Source of the DNA: Acidobacteriota bacterium
Lineage (GTDB): Bacteria > Acidobacteriota > Polarisedimenticolia > Polarisedimenticolales > Polarisedimenticolaceae
Direction of reading: 5' to 3'
NCBI GenBank assembly: GCA_011773795.1
Contig: WVWW01000195.1
Span: forward strand, 1-31,876
Length of the DNA: 31,876 nt
Of the stretch, positions 9,444 to 20,413 are shown piece after piece. Each line of letters opens with the position of its first letter. The first letter of the stretch is position 1. The notes below the pieces were generated by a model. It did no database searches. It was not told where the DNA came from and saw nothing but the letters and a program-made list of their open reading frames with translations. The position numbers were made by a program, and so were the translations under genes.

Positions 9444-10704
9444 ATGAGCGGCCGTTACCGAGTTCTCCGCGGCATGCACGACATCCTGCCCGAGGAGGTC
9501 GGCCGCTGGCAGTATCTCGAGGAGACCACCCGGGCCTGGTTTGCCCGCTACGGTTTTCGCGAGATCCGGACCCCCGTGCTCGAGGCCACCGAGCTGTTTT
9601 CCCGCTCGGTGGGAGCCTCGTCGGACATCGTTCGCAAAGAGATGTACACGATCGAGCGTGGGGAGCAGTCGCTGTGCCTACGACCGGAGAACACGGCACC
9701 GGTCGTGCGTGCTTTTGTCGAGCACTCGCGGCATCGCGGCATCGCGGCCGGCTACCCTGAACGACTGTTCTACATCGGGCCGATGTTCCGCTACGAGCGG
9801 CCGCAGAAGGGCCGCCAGCGGCAGTTCCATCAGATCGGCGTCGAGGTCCTCGGCGGCGAGGAACCGTTGATCGAGGCGGAGACGATCGAGATGGTCTGGG
9901 GCTTGCTGGAACGGCTGGGCATCGCATCGATCGAGCTCCAGCTGGCTTCGGTCGGCGACTCCGCCTGCCGCCCGAAGTATCGCCAGGCGCTGGTCCATTG
10001 GTTGCGCCCACGCCTCGACGGGATGTGCGACGACTGCCGGCGCCGCGCGGACGAGAACCCGCTGCGCGTGTTCGATTGCAAGGTCGAGGCGGACCTGCTC
10101 GTGCTGGCCGATGCACCGACCATGCAGGAGTCGCTGTGCGGGGACTGCGAGCAACACGACTCCCGGGTCAAACGGCACCTGGAGACGCTCGGTGTCCCGT
10201 TCGTCGAGAATGCCGGCCTCGTCCGCGGGTTGGACTACTACCGCCGAACGGTATTCGAGATCGCCGCCGGAGGGTTGGGCGCGCAGAACGCGATCCTCGG
10301 GGGCGGACGTTACGACGGCCTCGTTCGCGAGCTCGGCGGCCCGGATGTTCCGGGTTTCGGGTTTGCCATGGGCATGGAACGTGCCGCCATGTTGATCCCC
10401 GACGACAGGCTCCCGCGGGCCCGGATTGACGTGAGCCTGATCACACTCGGCGCCGCAGGCCACGATGCCGCGATCGAGATGGCTCAACGTTTGCGAGCGC
10501 AGGGGATCTCGGTGCAGATGTCGATGACCGAGCGGCCGATGGGCACCCAGCTGAAGCGGGCGGACCGCGGCGCCGCTCGGTTCGCGCTGTTCATCGGTAA
10601 GGACGAACTCGCCCGCGGGCGATTCGGCCTCAAGGATCTGGCGAGCGGACAACAGGATGAAATCGATGAAGCGGGCCTCGTGGCCCGGATCAAGGCGGGG
10701 CGAG

Positions 10705-10718
<14 letters not shown>
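9444..10718 (+). CDS. hisS: Histidyl-tRNA synthetase
   Basis: A 424-residue class II synthetase that charges tRNA-His with histidine in two ATP-dependent steps in the cytoplasm. The N-terminus RGMHDILPEE is the family signature, motif 1 follows, and motif 2 is FYIGPMFRYERPQKGRQRQFHQIGVE. The histidine-specific LVRGLDYYRRTVFE is present, and motif 3 is GFGFAMGMERAAML. The C-terminal ~95 residues are the anticodon-binding domain. It reads divergently from the propeller gene, and its last 14 bases overlap the start of aspS, so the two synthetases form an operon. Length and motifs are normal. It is the catalytic synthetase rather than the HisZ paralogue, because the histidine-binding and motif-2 residues are intact. 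Confidence 0.96.
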
Positions 10719-12507
<1,789 letters not shown>

Positions 12508-12726
12508 CGCGCGGGTCGGCGCGTTGACCCTTCAAAAGACGCTGTGATACCGTGATTCTCGGACTTGATTTTTCCGGGACGGGCGTTATCCATCCCTGAG
12601 GAGGGAGGCGGGCGCACCGTCGACCCTGACGAGGAGGGCCGAGAAAGGCGCGGAAACCGGCGGCGGGAGGACCCCGGTCGGTTCGTTCGAAACGCGGGAT
12701 CGCGACAGTGTTTAGGCGCCTGACCC
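12508..12726 (+). promoter_or_regulatory. phoH: Intergenic leader between aspS and phoH
   Basis: A 219-base non-coding gap. The best promoter is TTGACC (12524-12529), an 18-base spacer and TACCGT (12548-12553), the latter extended by TG at 12545-12546. A second, weaker pair is TTGATT (12565-12570), 16 bases, TATCCA (12587-12592). A small hairpin follows (TCCCT 12593-12597, loop GAGG, AGGGA 12602-12606). About 130 bases of purine-rich leader separate this from the phoH ATG, which has no clear Shine-Dalgarno. No intrinsic terminator for aspS and no convincing small ORF were seen. Confidence 0.45.
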
Positions 12727-13743
12727 ATGAGAACCATCACCTTGGACGCTCGGGTAATTCGATCGATCTCCGATCACTACGAAGAAGCGCTCCGCCTCAT
12801 CGAAGACAGATTCAAGGTCAAGCTAGCCGCGCGTGGATCGGAGGTTTCGGTCACGCACGACGGCAACGGCGCAGCGGAGCGAGTCGGGGAGGTGGTCGCT
12901 CTGCTCGAAGACCTCGCCGCCCTCCACGATCGCGGAGTGCATCTCAGTCGTTCCGACCTCAAGACCGCCATCCGGCTCAAACAGCGAGAGCCCGACACGA
13001 AGATCGTGCGCCACTTCGTCGACGCCCGGATCGAGACCCCGTCCCGCAAGAGCATCGTCGGTCGGTCGCGCAACCAGCGGCTGTACATCGAAGCGATTCG
13101 CGACAACGATCTGGTCTTCGGGATCGGTCCGGCGGGGACGGGAAAGACCTATCTCGCGGTCGCGATGGCGGTCTCGCTGCTGGACAAGAAGAAGGTCAAG
13201 CGCATCATCCTGACGCGACCCGCGGTCGAGGCCGGCGAGAGCCTCGGGTTCCTTCCCGGCGATCTTGCGGCCAAGGTCGACCCCTACCTGCGGCCGCTCT
13301 ACGACGCGCTGTACGACATGCTCGAGCCGCACCGCGCCGAGCGGCTGCTGGAGCAGGGGACGATCGAGGTCGCACCGCTGGCCTTCATGCGCGGTCGCAC
13401 GCTCGACCACTCGTTCATGATCCTCGACGAGGCCCAGAACACGACGTCCGAACAGATGAAGATGTTCCTGACCCGGATCGGGTTCGGCTCGAAGGCGGTC
13501 GTCACGGGCGACGTGACGCAGATCGATCTGCCCTCGCGCAAGAGCTCGGGTCTGATCGAAGCGCGCCCGATCGTCAGCGACATCCCGGGGATACGATTCA
13601 TCGAGTTCGATGAGAAAGACGTGGTCCGCCACCCGCTGGTCCAACGCATCGTGCGTGCGTACGACCAGTATCAGCGCCCCGAACAAACCCCGGACGCCGA
13701 CAGCCCGGCGCCCGAGGAGAACGGTGTCTCGCCGGTCCGATGA
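12727..13743 (+). CDS. phoH: PhoH-like P-loop ATPase (YbeZ type)
   Basis: A 338-residue cytoplasmic ATPase of the PhoH/YbeZ family, linked to RNA metabolism and ribosome maturation together with YbeY. The N-terminal ~110 residues include the RNA-associated region with SDLKTAIRLKQR. The C-terminal P-loop domain carries Walker A GPAGTGKT (134-141), TRPAVEAGESLGFLPGD, and Walker B MILDEAQN with D234-E235, followed by the sensor stretch VVTGDVTQIDLP. Length is normal. ATG 12727 matches the family start. The gene heads the long cluster; its TGA overlaps the ATG of pgpH (ATGA). Two genes later comes ybeY, the usual functional partner. Confidence 0.93.
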   Translation: MRTITLDARVIRSISDHYEEALRLIEDRFKVKLAARGSEVSVTHDGNGAAERVGEVVALLEDLAALHDRGVHLSRSDLKTAIRLKQREPDTKIVRHFVDARIETPSRKSIVGRSRNQRLYIEAIRDNDLVFGIGPAGTGKTYLAVAMAVSLLDKKKVKRIILTRPAVEAGESLGFLPGDLAAKVDPYLRPLYDALYDMLEPHRAERLLEQGTIEVAPLAFMRGRTLDHSFMILDEAQNTTSEQMKMFLTRIGFGSKAVVTGDVTQIDLPSRKSSGLIEARPIVSDIPGIRFIEFDEKDVVRHPLVQRIVRAYDQYQRPEQTPDADSPAPEENGVSPVR

Positions 13744-16079
13744 CGGACAAACCTCCATCACGTGGTGCGGGCGCCAAGAAGAAGGGCCAGCCTACCCGGA
13801 AGCTGAGCTTCGCGCCCCGGGTTCGCGGCCAGGTGCGCCGCGCGCTGGACGGGCTGCTCGGGTCCGATGTGGGCTGGAGTCTCGCGCTCGTCGTCGTGTC
13901 GCTGCTGCTGCTGAGTAACCAGCGTTGCGGCATGGCGATCGAACCCTTCGCCCTCGGTCAGATCGCGCCGTACGACATCGTCGCGCCCGAAGAAATGTTG
14001 GTCGTCGACAGCACGCTCACCGAGGAGCGTCGCAAGAGCGAGCGCCTGGCCGTACCCGACGTCTACGAGCACAATTCCGAGCGCGGCGACCAGCTCGTCG
14101 CCGAGATGGCGCTGATCTTCGAGGAGGGTCGGCAACGGCTTGCGGCGGGTGGCGAACTCGACGCGGCCACGCGTGAGGCCCTGCTCAAGAATGCGTTGGG
14201 CGACAGCGTTCCCGAGGCGGCGCTCGGCGTTCTCTCGGAGCAGCGTTTCTCTCCGGGCTTACAGCGCTCGCTCAGCGAGGCGGTTGGCCACTCCATGCGT
14301 GGGCTCGTTGTCGGCAACAAAGCCGTGTTGGAGCGCGCCGATTCGATCGCCCTGATCCACCTGCCGGCGCGCCGCGAGGAGGAGCTGGCGGACTACGGTG
14401 CGATCGTCGACGTGAGCGCCGCGCGTGATGACCTGCGCCGGGAGGTAGCCGGCCGGCTGGATCTCCGCGCGGCCGAAGAGCAGGCGCTGGCCGATTTCGC
14501 CGCCTCGTTCGTCGACGCCAATGTCGTGTTCGACTCGGACCAGACCCAGCAACGACAGCAGGCGGCGGTCGCCGGGGTCCCGCCCGTGACCGTGCGGCTC
14601 CCGCGAGGGCACGTCTTGGCCAAGAAAGGCGAGCGTCTGAGCGCGGCGGCGATCGAACGGATCGACGCGGCACGGGCGCGCGTACAGGGTGGGCTCGGCT
14701 GGCGCGGCTGGGCCGCGATCCTGCTCATGCTCAGCATGTTGACGTTCTTCCTCTACCGCTACAGCGGGTACCACCAAAGAAACTACAAGAAGCACCAGCA
14801 CCTTCACGCGCTGCTGGTGTTGATGCTGATCCTCGTGATGTGCCTCACCAGGGCGATCCAGTGGGTCGCGCGCGAGGCGATCGAGAATCTGAGCGAACCG
14901 TTCAACCAGTTGGATGCCTACACCTACCTGATCCCGCTCGGCGCAGGAGCCATCATGGTCGCGTTGCTGGCCAACGGCCGCATCGCCACCGTGTACATTG
15001 CCTTCGCATCGCTGCTGTTCGGCGCCATGAACGGATACGACTTCTACACGATGACGTGGGCGATGTTGGTCCAGCTTTCGGGCGTCTACGCGATCTCCGC
15101 GTACAGCGCACGCACCGCGCTGTTGCGCGCCGGGCTGGTGGTGGGTGGCGCGGGGGCGATCCTCGCGCTGGCCGTCGAGGTCCTGCGGGGTGAGATGGAG
15201 TCTCTCGGCCACGGGCTTTACGGCGCCGTGTTGGCCTTCGTCGGAGGGGCCGTAGGCGTGGGGCTGCTGATCTCGTTCCTCCTGCCGTTGCTGGAGCGTC
15301 TGTTCCACGTGTTGACGGACGTGCGGTTGCTCGAGCTGTCCAACGTCGACAACCCTTTGCTGCAGCAGCTCGCCGTGAAGGCTCCCGGCTCGTACAACCA
15401 CTCGCTCGTTGTCGGCACGCTTGCCGAGGAGGGTGCGCGCTCGATCGGCGCCAATCCGTTGTTCTGCCGTGTCGCGGCGGTGTATCACGACATCGGGAAG
15501 GTCAACCATCCGGAGTACTACGTCGAGAATCAGCGCGGGCGGAATCCTCACGATCGGCTGACCCCGTCGATGTCCGCGCTGATCATCGCCTCGCACGTCA
15601 AGGACGGGATCAAGCTGGCGCGCGAGGCCGGCCTGCCGGAGCAGATCGTCGACATCATCCCGCAGCACCACGGCACCAAGCTGATGACCTTTTTCTACGA
15701 GAAGGCCAAGTCGATGGCCGACCCCGGCCTCGGGCCGGTGAAGGAAGAGGACTTCCGCTATCCCGGCCCCAAGCCGCAGACCCGCGAGGCGGCGATCTTC
15801 ATGCTCGCCGACGCGGTCGAGGCCGCGGCTCGAACCATCGACGAGCCGACCTCGAACCGGCTCAAGGAAATGATCTCCAAGATCACGAACTCGATCGTGC
15901 TGGACGGCCAGCTCGACCACTGCGACCTCACCTTTGCCGATCTCGAACGGATCCAGCAGGCGTTTCACCGGCTGCTCGTCGGGATGTACCACCACCGCGT
16001 GGACTATCCGGGCTTCGATTTCGGCAATCGGCCCAAGAACGAGACCAAGGTCGAGGCCACCGACGGTGTACCCGGGTGA
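13740..16079 (+). CDS. pgpH: 7TMR-HDED membrane protein with HD phosphodiesterase domain (PgpH/YqfF type)
   Basis: A 779-residue inner-membrane protein of the class known to hydrolyse cyclic di-AMP to pApA. The order is a short basic cytoplasmic head, one membrane segment (about 44-61), a large extracytoplasmic 7TMR-HDED domain (about 65-315), seven membrane segments (about 320-525) and a cytoplasmic HD domain (about 545-720). The HD metal ligands are visible: H in YNHSL, H583-D584 in YHDIGK, H in IASHVKDG, H-H in IPQHHGT, and D in LADAVEAA. Length fits the family. It overlaps phoH (ATGA) and ybeY (GTGA). The location between phoH and ybeY is the common one for this family. Activity on c-di-AMP is inferred from homologues; no cyclase gene is in the window. 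Confidence 0.9.
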   Translation: MTDKPPSRGAGAKKKGQPTRKLSFAPRVRGQVRRALDGLLGSDVGWSLALVVVSLLLLSNQRCGMAIEPFALGQIAPYDIVAPEEMLVVDSTLTEERRKSERLAVPDVYEHNSERGDQLVAEMALIFEEGRQRLAAGGELDAATREALLKNALGDSVPEAALGVLSEQRFSPGLQRSLSEAVGHSMRGLVVGNKAVLERADSIALIHLPARREEELADYGAIVDVSAARDDLRREVAGRLDLRAAEEQALADFAASFVDANVVFDSDQTQQRQQAAVAGVPPVTVRLPRGHVLAKKGERLSAAAIERIDAARARVQGGLGWRGWAAILLMLSMLTFFLYRYSGYHQRNYKKHQHLHALLVLMLILVMCLTRAIQWVAREAIENLSEPFNQLDAYTYLIPLGAGAIMVALLANGRIATVYIAFASLLFGAMNGYDFYTMTWAMLVQLSGVYAISAYSARTALLRAGLVVGGAGAILALAVEVLRGEMESLGHGLYGAVLAFVGGAVGVGLLISFLLPLLERLFHVLTDVRLLELSNVDNPLLQQLAVKAPGSYNHSLVVGTLAEEGARSIGANPLFCRVAAVYHDIGKVNHPEYYVENQRGRNPHDRLTPSMSALIIASHVKDGIKLAREAGLPEQIVDIIPQHHGTKLMTFFYEKAKSMADPGLGPVKEEDFRYPGPKPQTREAAIFMLADAVEAAARTIDEPTSNRLKEMISKITNSIVLDGQLDHCDLTFADLERIQQAFHRLLVGMYHHRVDYPGFDFGNRPKNETKVEATDGVPG

Positions 16080-16528
16080 CGGCCGTGGAAACGACCCTCC
16101 TCAACCGACAGCGACAGGTGGCCGTCGATCGAGCCGGCCTCGAGCGTTTCCTCGGGCGCCTGACGCGTCGGGTGCCGTCCGGCGGTGCCGACGCGTGGAG
16201 CGTCTGCCTGGTGTCGGATCGTCGCATGCGACAGCTCAATCGGGAGTACCGCTCGGTCGACAGCGCGACCGACGTCCTCTCGTTTCCCGGCGATTCCCGA
16301 CCCGACCCCGACGGGAGCCTCTATCTCGGCGACGTCGTCATCTCCGTCCCGACCGCGGCCCGTGCGGCCGGGCTTCACGGGCACACGTTGGCCTGCGAGC
16401 TTCAGACGCTGGCGCTGCACGGCTATCTCCATTTGCTCGGTTACGACCACGAGACGGATGACGGGAGCATGTTGCGGTTGCAGCGCAGGCTTCAGCGCGA
16501 GCTGATCGATGCGGAGGCCGAGGGGTGA
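16076..16528 (+). CDS. ybeY: Endoribonuclease YbeY (rRNA maturation factor)
   Basis: A 150-residue zinc endoribonuclease involved in 16S rRNA 3'-end maturation and ribosome quality control. The metal site is complete: H115, H119 and H125 in the H-x3-H-x5-H pattern of LHGYLHLLGYDH. The family's second signature SATDVLSFPGD is also present, with the conserved LNxxYR-type segment (LNREYR) before it. The start is GTG 16076, overlapping the pgpH stop as GTGA, and the stop overlaps the next GTG in the same way. Length and motifs are normal. Confidence 0.94.
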   Translation: MTAVETTLLNRQRQVAVDRAGLERFLGRLTRRVPSGGADAWSVCLVSDRRMRQLNREYRSVDSATDVLSFPGDSRPDPDGSLYLGDVVISVPTAARAAGLHGHTLACELQTLALHGYLHLLGYDHETDDGSMLRLQRRLQRELIDAEAEG

Positions 16529-17799
16529 ACGAGCTCGTCGCCACGTCGCTGTTGGGCTTCTCCACGCTGCTCCTGCTCGCACTTCACTTCGGCCTCAGCG
16601 TCGCCCTGGCGTCTGCCGCGGGTCTGAGTCATGTGGCACTGCAGCGTATGGGAAACGAGTACGGGGAGAGGCTGGCCTTCGTCCAGGGGTTGTCCGAGCC
16701 GACATCAACCCACCGCGTGGCGGCCTCGCTGCTGCGCCCGGTCGCGCTGCTCGGCGCGGTGATCCTCGGCGGCTTCCTGGCCGCCCGCCTGGAGGCCGCG
16801 CTCTCCTGGCCGTGGGTCATCGCGATCGCGGCACTGGTCGGGATCGTGGTTGCCGATCACCTCGTCGCCCGGGGCCTTGCGGAATGGAAGCCCAAGGCCG
16901 CCCTCCGCTCGACCGCCTGGGTTCTGCGGCTGTCCCACCTGATCGCCTACCCGCTGGCGGCGCCCACGGCGGCCTGGCTCGCGTGGTGTGGCTCCAACGG
17001 TCAGACCGAGGAGGAACGCGAAGAAGAGCAAGAGGAAGAAGTCGAGGCGTTGATCGAGGTCGGTGAACGGGAAGGCCTGCTCGAGGCCGATGAGAGTCGT
17101 ATGGTGCGCGGGATCGTCGATCTCGACGAAACGGTCGTACGCGAGCTGATGACCCCACGAACCGAGATCGTGGCCGTGAACATCGAGACCAGCGTGCCCG
17201 AGGCGCGCCGTGTGTTCCTCGAAGCCGGGCACTCCAGGTTGCCGGCGTTCGACGGGTCGATCGACAACATCGTCGGGATCCTGCACTCTCGAGATCTGTT
17301 CCGCGCCTGGGAGGCGGGGGACGACGCCGATACGGTCGAGTCCTACGTGCGGCGGGCACCGTTCGTTCCCGAGTCGCTGTCGGCGCGGGAGTTGTTACAC
17401 GAGATGCGCCGCCGCACACACATGGCGGTCGTCGTCGACGAGTACGGCGGCGTCGCCGGGCTGGTGACGCTCGAGGACCTGCTCGAAGAGATCGTCGGCG
17501 ACATCCGCGACGAGCACGAGGAAGAGGAACTCACGATGCGGGCGGAATCCAACGGAGGCTGGATCGTCAACGCGGCGGTTCACGTCAAGGAGATCGAGCA
17601 AGTCTTCGGGATCGAGTTCGACGATCGGGATTTCGACACGGTCGGTGGGATGGTCGTCTCCGCGTTCGGGCGCGTGCCGACCGTCGGTGAGCGCATGCAG
17701 ACGAACCGTCTCGAAGTCGAGGTGCTGGAGGCCGACCGCAAACGGGTGCAGCGTGTCCGCTTGAGCGCACACCGCGAAGACGCGGAGGAGACGGGGTGA
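16525..17799 (+). CDS. corC: HlyC/CorC-type transporter (CNNM-like membrane domain plus CBS pair)
   Basis: A 424-residue membrane protein of the HlyC/CorC family, associated with Mg2+/Co2+ efflux or tolerance. Hydrophobic segments lie at about residues 5-32, 70-90, 95-117 and 135-158 and form a divergent CNNM-like domain. A highly acidic linker follows (EEEREEEQEEEVE), then the family hallmark EGLLEADESRMVRGIVDLDETVVRELMTPRTEI. Two CBS domains (about 205-330) contain GHSRLPAFDGSIDNIVGILHSRD and VVDEYGGVAGLVTLEDLLEEIVGDI. The C-terminal CorC_HlyC domain (about 345-420) ends the protein. Start GTG 16525 and stop 17799 overlap the neighbours as GTGA, typical of a ybeY-corC-era operon. Ion specificity is not readable; the symbol is used in the broad sense. 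Confidence 0.88.
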   Translation: MNELVATSLLGFSTLLLLALHFGLSVALASAAGLSHVALQRMGNEYGERLAFVQGLSEPTSTHRVAASLLRPVALLGAVILGGFLAARLEAALSWPWVIAIAALVGIVVADHLVARGLAEWKPKAALRSTAWVLRLSHLIAYPLAAPTAAWLAWCGSNGQTEEEREEEQEEEVEALIEVGEREGLLEADESRMVRGIVDLDETVVRELMTPRTEIVAVNIETSVPEARRVFLEAGHSRLPAFDGSIDNIVGILHSRDLFRAWEAGDDADTVESYVRRAPFVPESLSARELLHEMRRRTHMAVVVDEYGGVAGLVTLEDLLEEIVGDIRDEHEEEELTMRAESNGGWIVNAAVHVKEIEQVFGIEFDDRDFDTVGGMVVSAFGRVPTVGERMQTNRLEVEVLEADRKRVQRVRLSAHREDAEETG

Positions 17800-18689
17800 G
17801 CTCGGCACGGTCCGGCACCGTGGCCCTGACCGGCTGGACCAACGTCGGCAAGTCGACCCTGCTGAACCGGCTGGTCGGCGCCAAGATCGCGGCGGTCGCG
17901 GGTGCGGCGCAGACCACCCGCCATCGCATTACGGGGGTCCTGCACCTGGAGGGCCGCGGCCAGATCGCCTTTGTCGACACGCCGGGATGGCACCGGCCGC
18001 GCCACCGGATGAACCGGCGCATGGTCGAGCTGACACGCTCCACGCTCGGCGGCGTCGATTGCGTGGCCTGGCTGATCGATGCGTCCCGTGGTCTGGGTAG
18101 CGGCGATCGCGAGGTCGCCGAGACGTTGCGCCGGCTGGAGTCGCCCAAGGTCGCCGTGCTCAACAAGATCGATTTGGTTAGCCGTAAGTCGAAGCTGCTC
18201 CCGATGATGCAAGAGATCGCCGGCTGGTCGACGTTCGCCGAGATCGTCCCGATCTGCGCGGCCACCGGCGACGGCTGCGACGATCTTGTCGAGGTTCTCC
18301 TGGCGCAACTACCGGCGGGCCCTCCGCTCTACGACCGCGAGTTCTTGACCGATCAGAGCCAACGACAACGGGTCTCCGAGCTCGTTCGCGAGCAACTTGT
18401 TCGGCACACCCGTGAGGAGCTCCCGCACGCCACCGCCGTCGTCATCGACGGCTGGAACGAAAGCGACTCCGAGGTCACGAGGATCACGGCGACGGTCCTG
18501 GTCGATCGCGACTCGCAAAAGAAGATCGTGATCGGTTCTCAGGGATCCGTGCTCAAGAAAGTCGGCAGCGCGGCCCGCGTCGAGATCGAGCGGTTACTGG
18601 GGAGCCGCGTGTTCCTCGAGCTGTGGGTCAAGGTGCGCCAGGACTGGCGCGAAGACGAGCATACGTTGCGGGAAATCGGGCTGAGCTGA
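17796..18689 (+). CDS. era: GTPase Era
   Basis: A 297-residue GTPase that binds the 3' end of 16S rRNA and assists 30S assembly. G1 is GWTNVGKS (13-20); most family members read GRPNVGKS, but the P-loop Gly, Lys and Ser are kept. G2 lies in AQTTRHRITG, G3 is DTPG, G4 is NKID and G5 is CAATG. The C-terminal KH domain is present (KIVIGSQGSVLKKVGSAARVEIERLLGSRVFLELWVKV). Start GTG 17796 overlaps the corC stop. A 48-base gap to recO, with its own promoter-like box, follows the stop. Length is normal for Era and the KH tail excludes other small GTPases. Confidence 0.94.
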   Translation: MSSARSGTVALTGWTNVGKSTLLNRLVGAKIAAVAGAAQTTRHRITGVLHLEGRGQIAFVDTPGWHRPRHRMNRRMVELTRSTLGGVDCVAWLIDASRGLGSGDREVAETLRRLESPKVAVLNKIDLVSRKSKLLPMMQEIAGWSTFAEIVPICAATGDGCDDLVEVLLAQLPAGPPLYDREFLTDQSQRQRVSELVREQLVRHTREELPHATAVVIDGWNESDSEVTRITATVLVDRDSQKKIVIGSQGSVLKKVGSAARVEIERLLGSRVFLELWVKVRQDWREDEHTLREIGLS

Positions 18690-18711
18690 CGCGCGGCAGG
18701 GCGCGTTCGTC

Positions 18712-18720
18712 TGCTATCAT
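18712..18720 (+). promoter_or_regulatory. Extended -10 element before recO
   Basis: TGCTATCAT fits TGnTAnnnT and its hexamer matches TATAAT at five of six positions. The predicted start is about 10 bases before the recO ATG. No -35 is apparent. It sits in the only true gap inside the cluster, so it probably gives recO-glyQ-glyS-ppdK extra expression independent of phoH. Confidence 0.4.
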
Positions 18721-18737
18721 GCCGCGCTCGAAACGCC

Positions 18738-19499
18738 ATGCAACAAGCCGATGAAGCATTCGTCCTGAGGACCCAACCGCTGGGGGATGCGGATCTCATC
18801 ATCAGCTTCCTCGCGCGCTCGCATGGCTGCGTCCGTGGTGTCGCCCGTTCGGGCCGCCGAAGCCGGAAGCGCTTCGGCGGGTTGCTGGAACCCATGACGC
18901 ATGTCGAGGCGACCTGGTCGGTCAAATCGGGCCGCGAGCTGCATCGGATCGAACGGTTGGAGGCGCGGCGCAGCTATGCGGCGATGCAGGCCGACCCGGC
19001 GCTCCAGGCGGTGTGTGCCGTGATGGCCGAGATCGGCGAGGCCTTCGGCGCGGAGGGCGCCGCGGACGACCGCGAGTTCCGTCTCTTCGGGGCCGTTCTC
19101 GATGCGCTGGAGGGTGGGGCAGAGCCGCTCCTGTTGCTGCGTTATTTCGAGTTCTGGACGCTGCGGCTCCACGGCCTGCTCGGCGACCCCGAGGACTGCG
19201 CCGCGTGCGGCAGCTCGATCCCGCGCGGGCGGGCCAGAGCCCTGTTCCCCGAGGACGGCTTCCGCTGTGACAACTGCGCTCGGGGGAGTGACGATTCGGC
19301 GACGCGGCTGACGCGTGACGAGGCGCTGTGGATGGAGCGGCTTCAGCGGACGCCGCCGGGCAGGCTGCCGGCCGCGTCCGGGGCCGCGAAGGCGGGGGGC
19401 CGCCTGGAGCGTCTGTTCCGCAGTCGGCTCGAGGCGTTCTCGGAGCGTCGATTCCGGAGCTACCGACACGTTCGCAACCTCACCGGGGGGGCGCGATGA
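18738..19499 (+). CDS. recO: DNA repair protein RecO
   Basis: A 253-residue RecO, which anneals single-stranded DNA and helps RecR load RecA at gaps. The N-terminal OB-fold is recognisable (FVLRTQPLGDADLIISFLARSHGCVRGVARSGRR, with the GLLEP turn). A helical middle follows. The four-cysteine zinc finger is present as CAAC and CDNC in the C-terminal half. The C-terminal ~70 residues are Arg/Ala/Gly-rich. ATG 18738 gives the usual family start, but a Shine-Dalgarno is weak. The TGA overlaps the glyQ ATG (ATGA), which argues for coupling. Overall similarity is lower than for the neighbours, as expected for RecO. Confidence 0.88.
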   Translation: MQQADEAFVLRTQPLGDADLIISFLARSHGCVRGVARSGRRSRKRFGGLLEPMTHVEATWSVKSGRELHRIERLEARRSYAAMQADPALQAVCAVMAEIGEAFGAEGAADDREFRLFGAVLDALEGGAEPLLLLRYFEFWTLRLHGLLGDPEDCAACGSSIPRGRARALFPEDGFRCDNCARGSDDSATRLTRDEALWMERLQRTPPGRLPAASGAAKAGGRLERLFRSRLEAFSERRFRSYRHVRNLTGGAR

Positions 19500-20413
19500 C
19501 GTTCCAGGATCTGCTGCTCGCGATCCAGGATTTCTGGGGTCGCCAGGGCTGCGTGTTGCAGCAGCCTTACGACATCGAGGTCGGGGCCGGGACGATGGCG
19601 CCCGATACGTTCTTCCGCGTGCTCGGCCCGGAGCCGTGGAGGGTCGCCTACTGCCAGCCGTCGCGCCGGCCCGTCGACGGTCGCTACGGCGACAACCCGA
19701 TGCGGCTCTACAAGCACTACCAGTTCCAGGTGATCCTCAAGCCGGCGCCGCTCGACGTCCAGGAGATCTACCTCGAGTCGCTCAAGGCGTTCGGAGTGGA
19801 TCCCGGTGTCCACGACATCCGCTTCGAAGAGGACAACTGGGAAGCGCCGACGCTCGGCGCAGCGGGGGTCGGTTGGCAGGTCGTGATGGACGGGATGGAA
19901 ATCTCGCAGTTCACCTACTTTCAGCAAAGCGGCGGATGCGAGCTGAGCCCCATCTCGGTCGAGTTGACCTACGGGATCGAGCGCATCTGCATGTACCTGA
20001 ACGACGTGCGCAACGTCTACGAGATTCCCTGGAACGGCACGCTCAGCTACGGTGACGTGCGCCACGGGGAAGAGGTCGAGCACTCGATCTACTCCTTCGA
20101 GGAGGCGGACGTCGAGTTCTTCCGCCAGCAGTTCGATCGCTGGGAGGTCGAGGCCAACCGCTTGCTCGATCACGAGCGCGACGTCGACGGGCAGAGGCTG
20201 CCGGTACCGCTGGTCGTTCCCGCCTACGAGGCCGCGCTGAAGTGCTCGCACCTGTTCAACGTGCTCGACGCGCGCGGCGCCTTCAGCGTCACCGAGCGCG
20301 CGGCGAACATCCAGCGCGTGCGCCGGCTGGCCTGCCGCTGCGCCGACGGTTGGCTGGTCAAACGCCAACGTGCGGGCTTCCCGCTCGCTCGCCTCGATGG
20401 GACGGCCGAGTGA
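19496..20413 (+). CDS. glyQ: Glycyl-tRNA synthetase alpha subunit
   Basis: A 305-residue catalytic alpha chain of the bacterial alpha2-beta2 glycyl-tRNA synthetase. Nearly every residue block fits: TFQDLLLAIQDFWGRQGCVLQQPYDIEVGAGTM at the N-terminus, the PSRRPVDGRYGDNPMRLYKHYQFQVILKP motif 2 region, DNWEAPTLGAAGVGWQVVMDGMEISQFTYFQQ and the ELTYGIERICMYLN motif 3. ATG 19496 overlaps the recO stop; an open frame extends upstream but lacks homology. GGGGGG lies 6 bases before the start. The stop overlaps the glyS start as TGATG, so alpha and beta chains are made in register. Confidence 0.97.
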   Translation: MTFQDLLLAIQDFWGRQGCVLQQPYDIEVGAGTMAPDTFFRVLGPEPWRVAYCQPSRRPVDGRYGDNPMRLYKHYQFQVILKPAPLDVQEIYLESLKAFGVDPGVHDIRFEEDNWEAPTLGAAGVGWQVVMDGMEISQFTYFQQSGGCELSPISVELTYGIERICMYLNDVRNVYEIPWNGTLSYGDVRHGEEVEHSIYSFEEADVEFFRQQFDRWEVEANRLLDHERDVDGQRLPVPLVVPAYEAALKCSHLFNVLDARGAFSVTERAANIQRVRRLACRCADGWLVKRQRAGFPLARLDGTAE

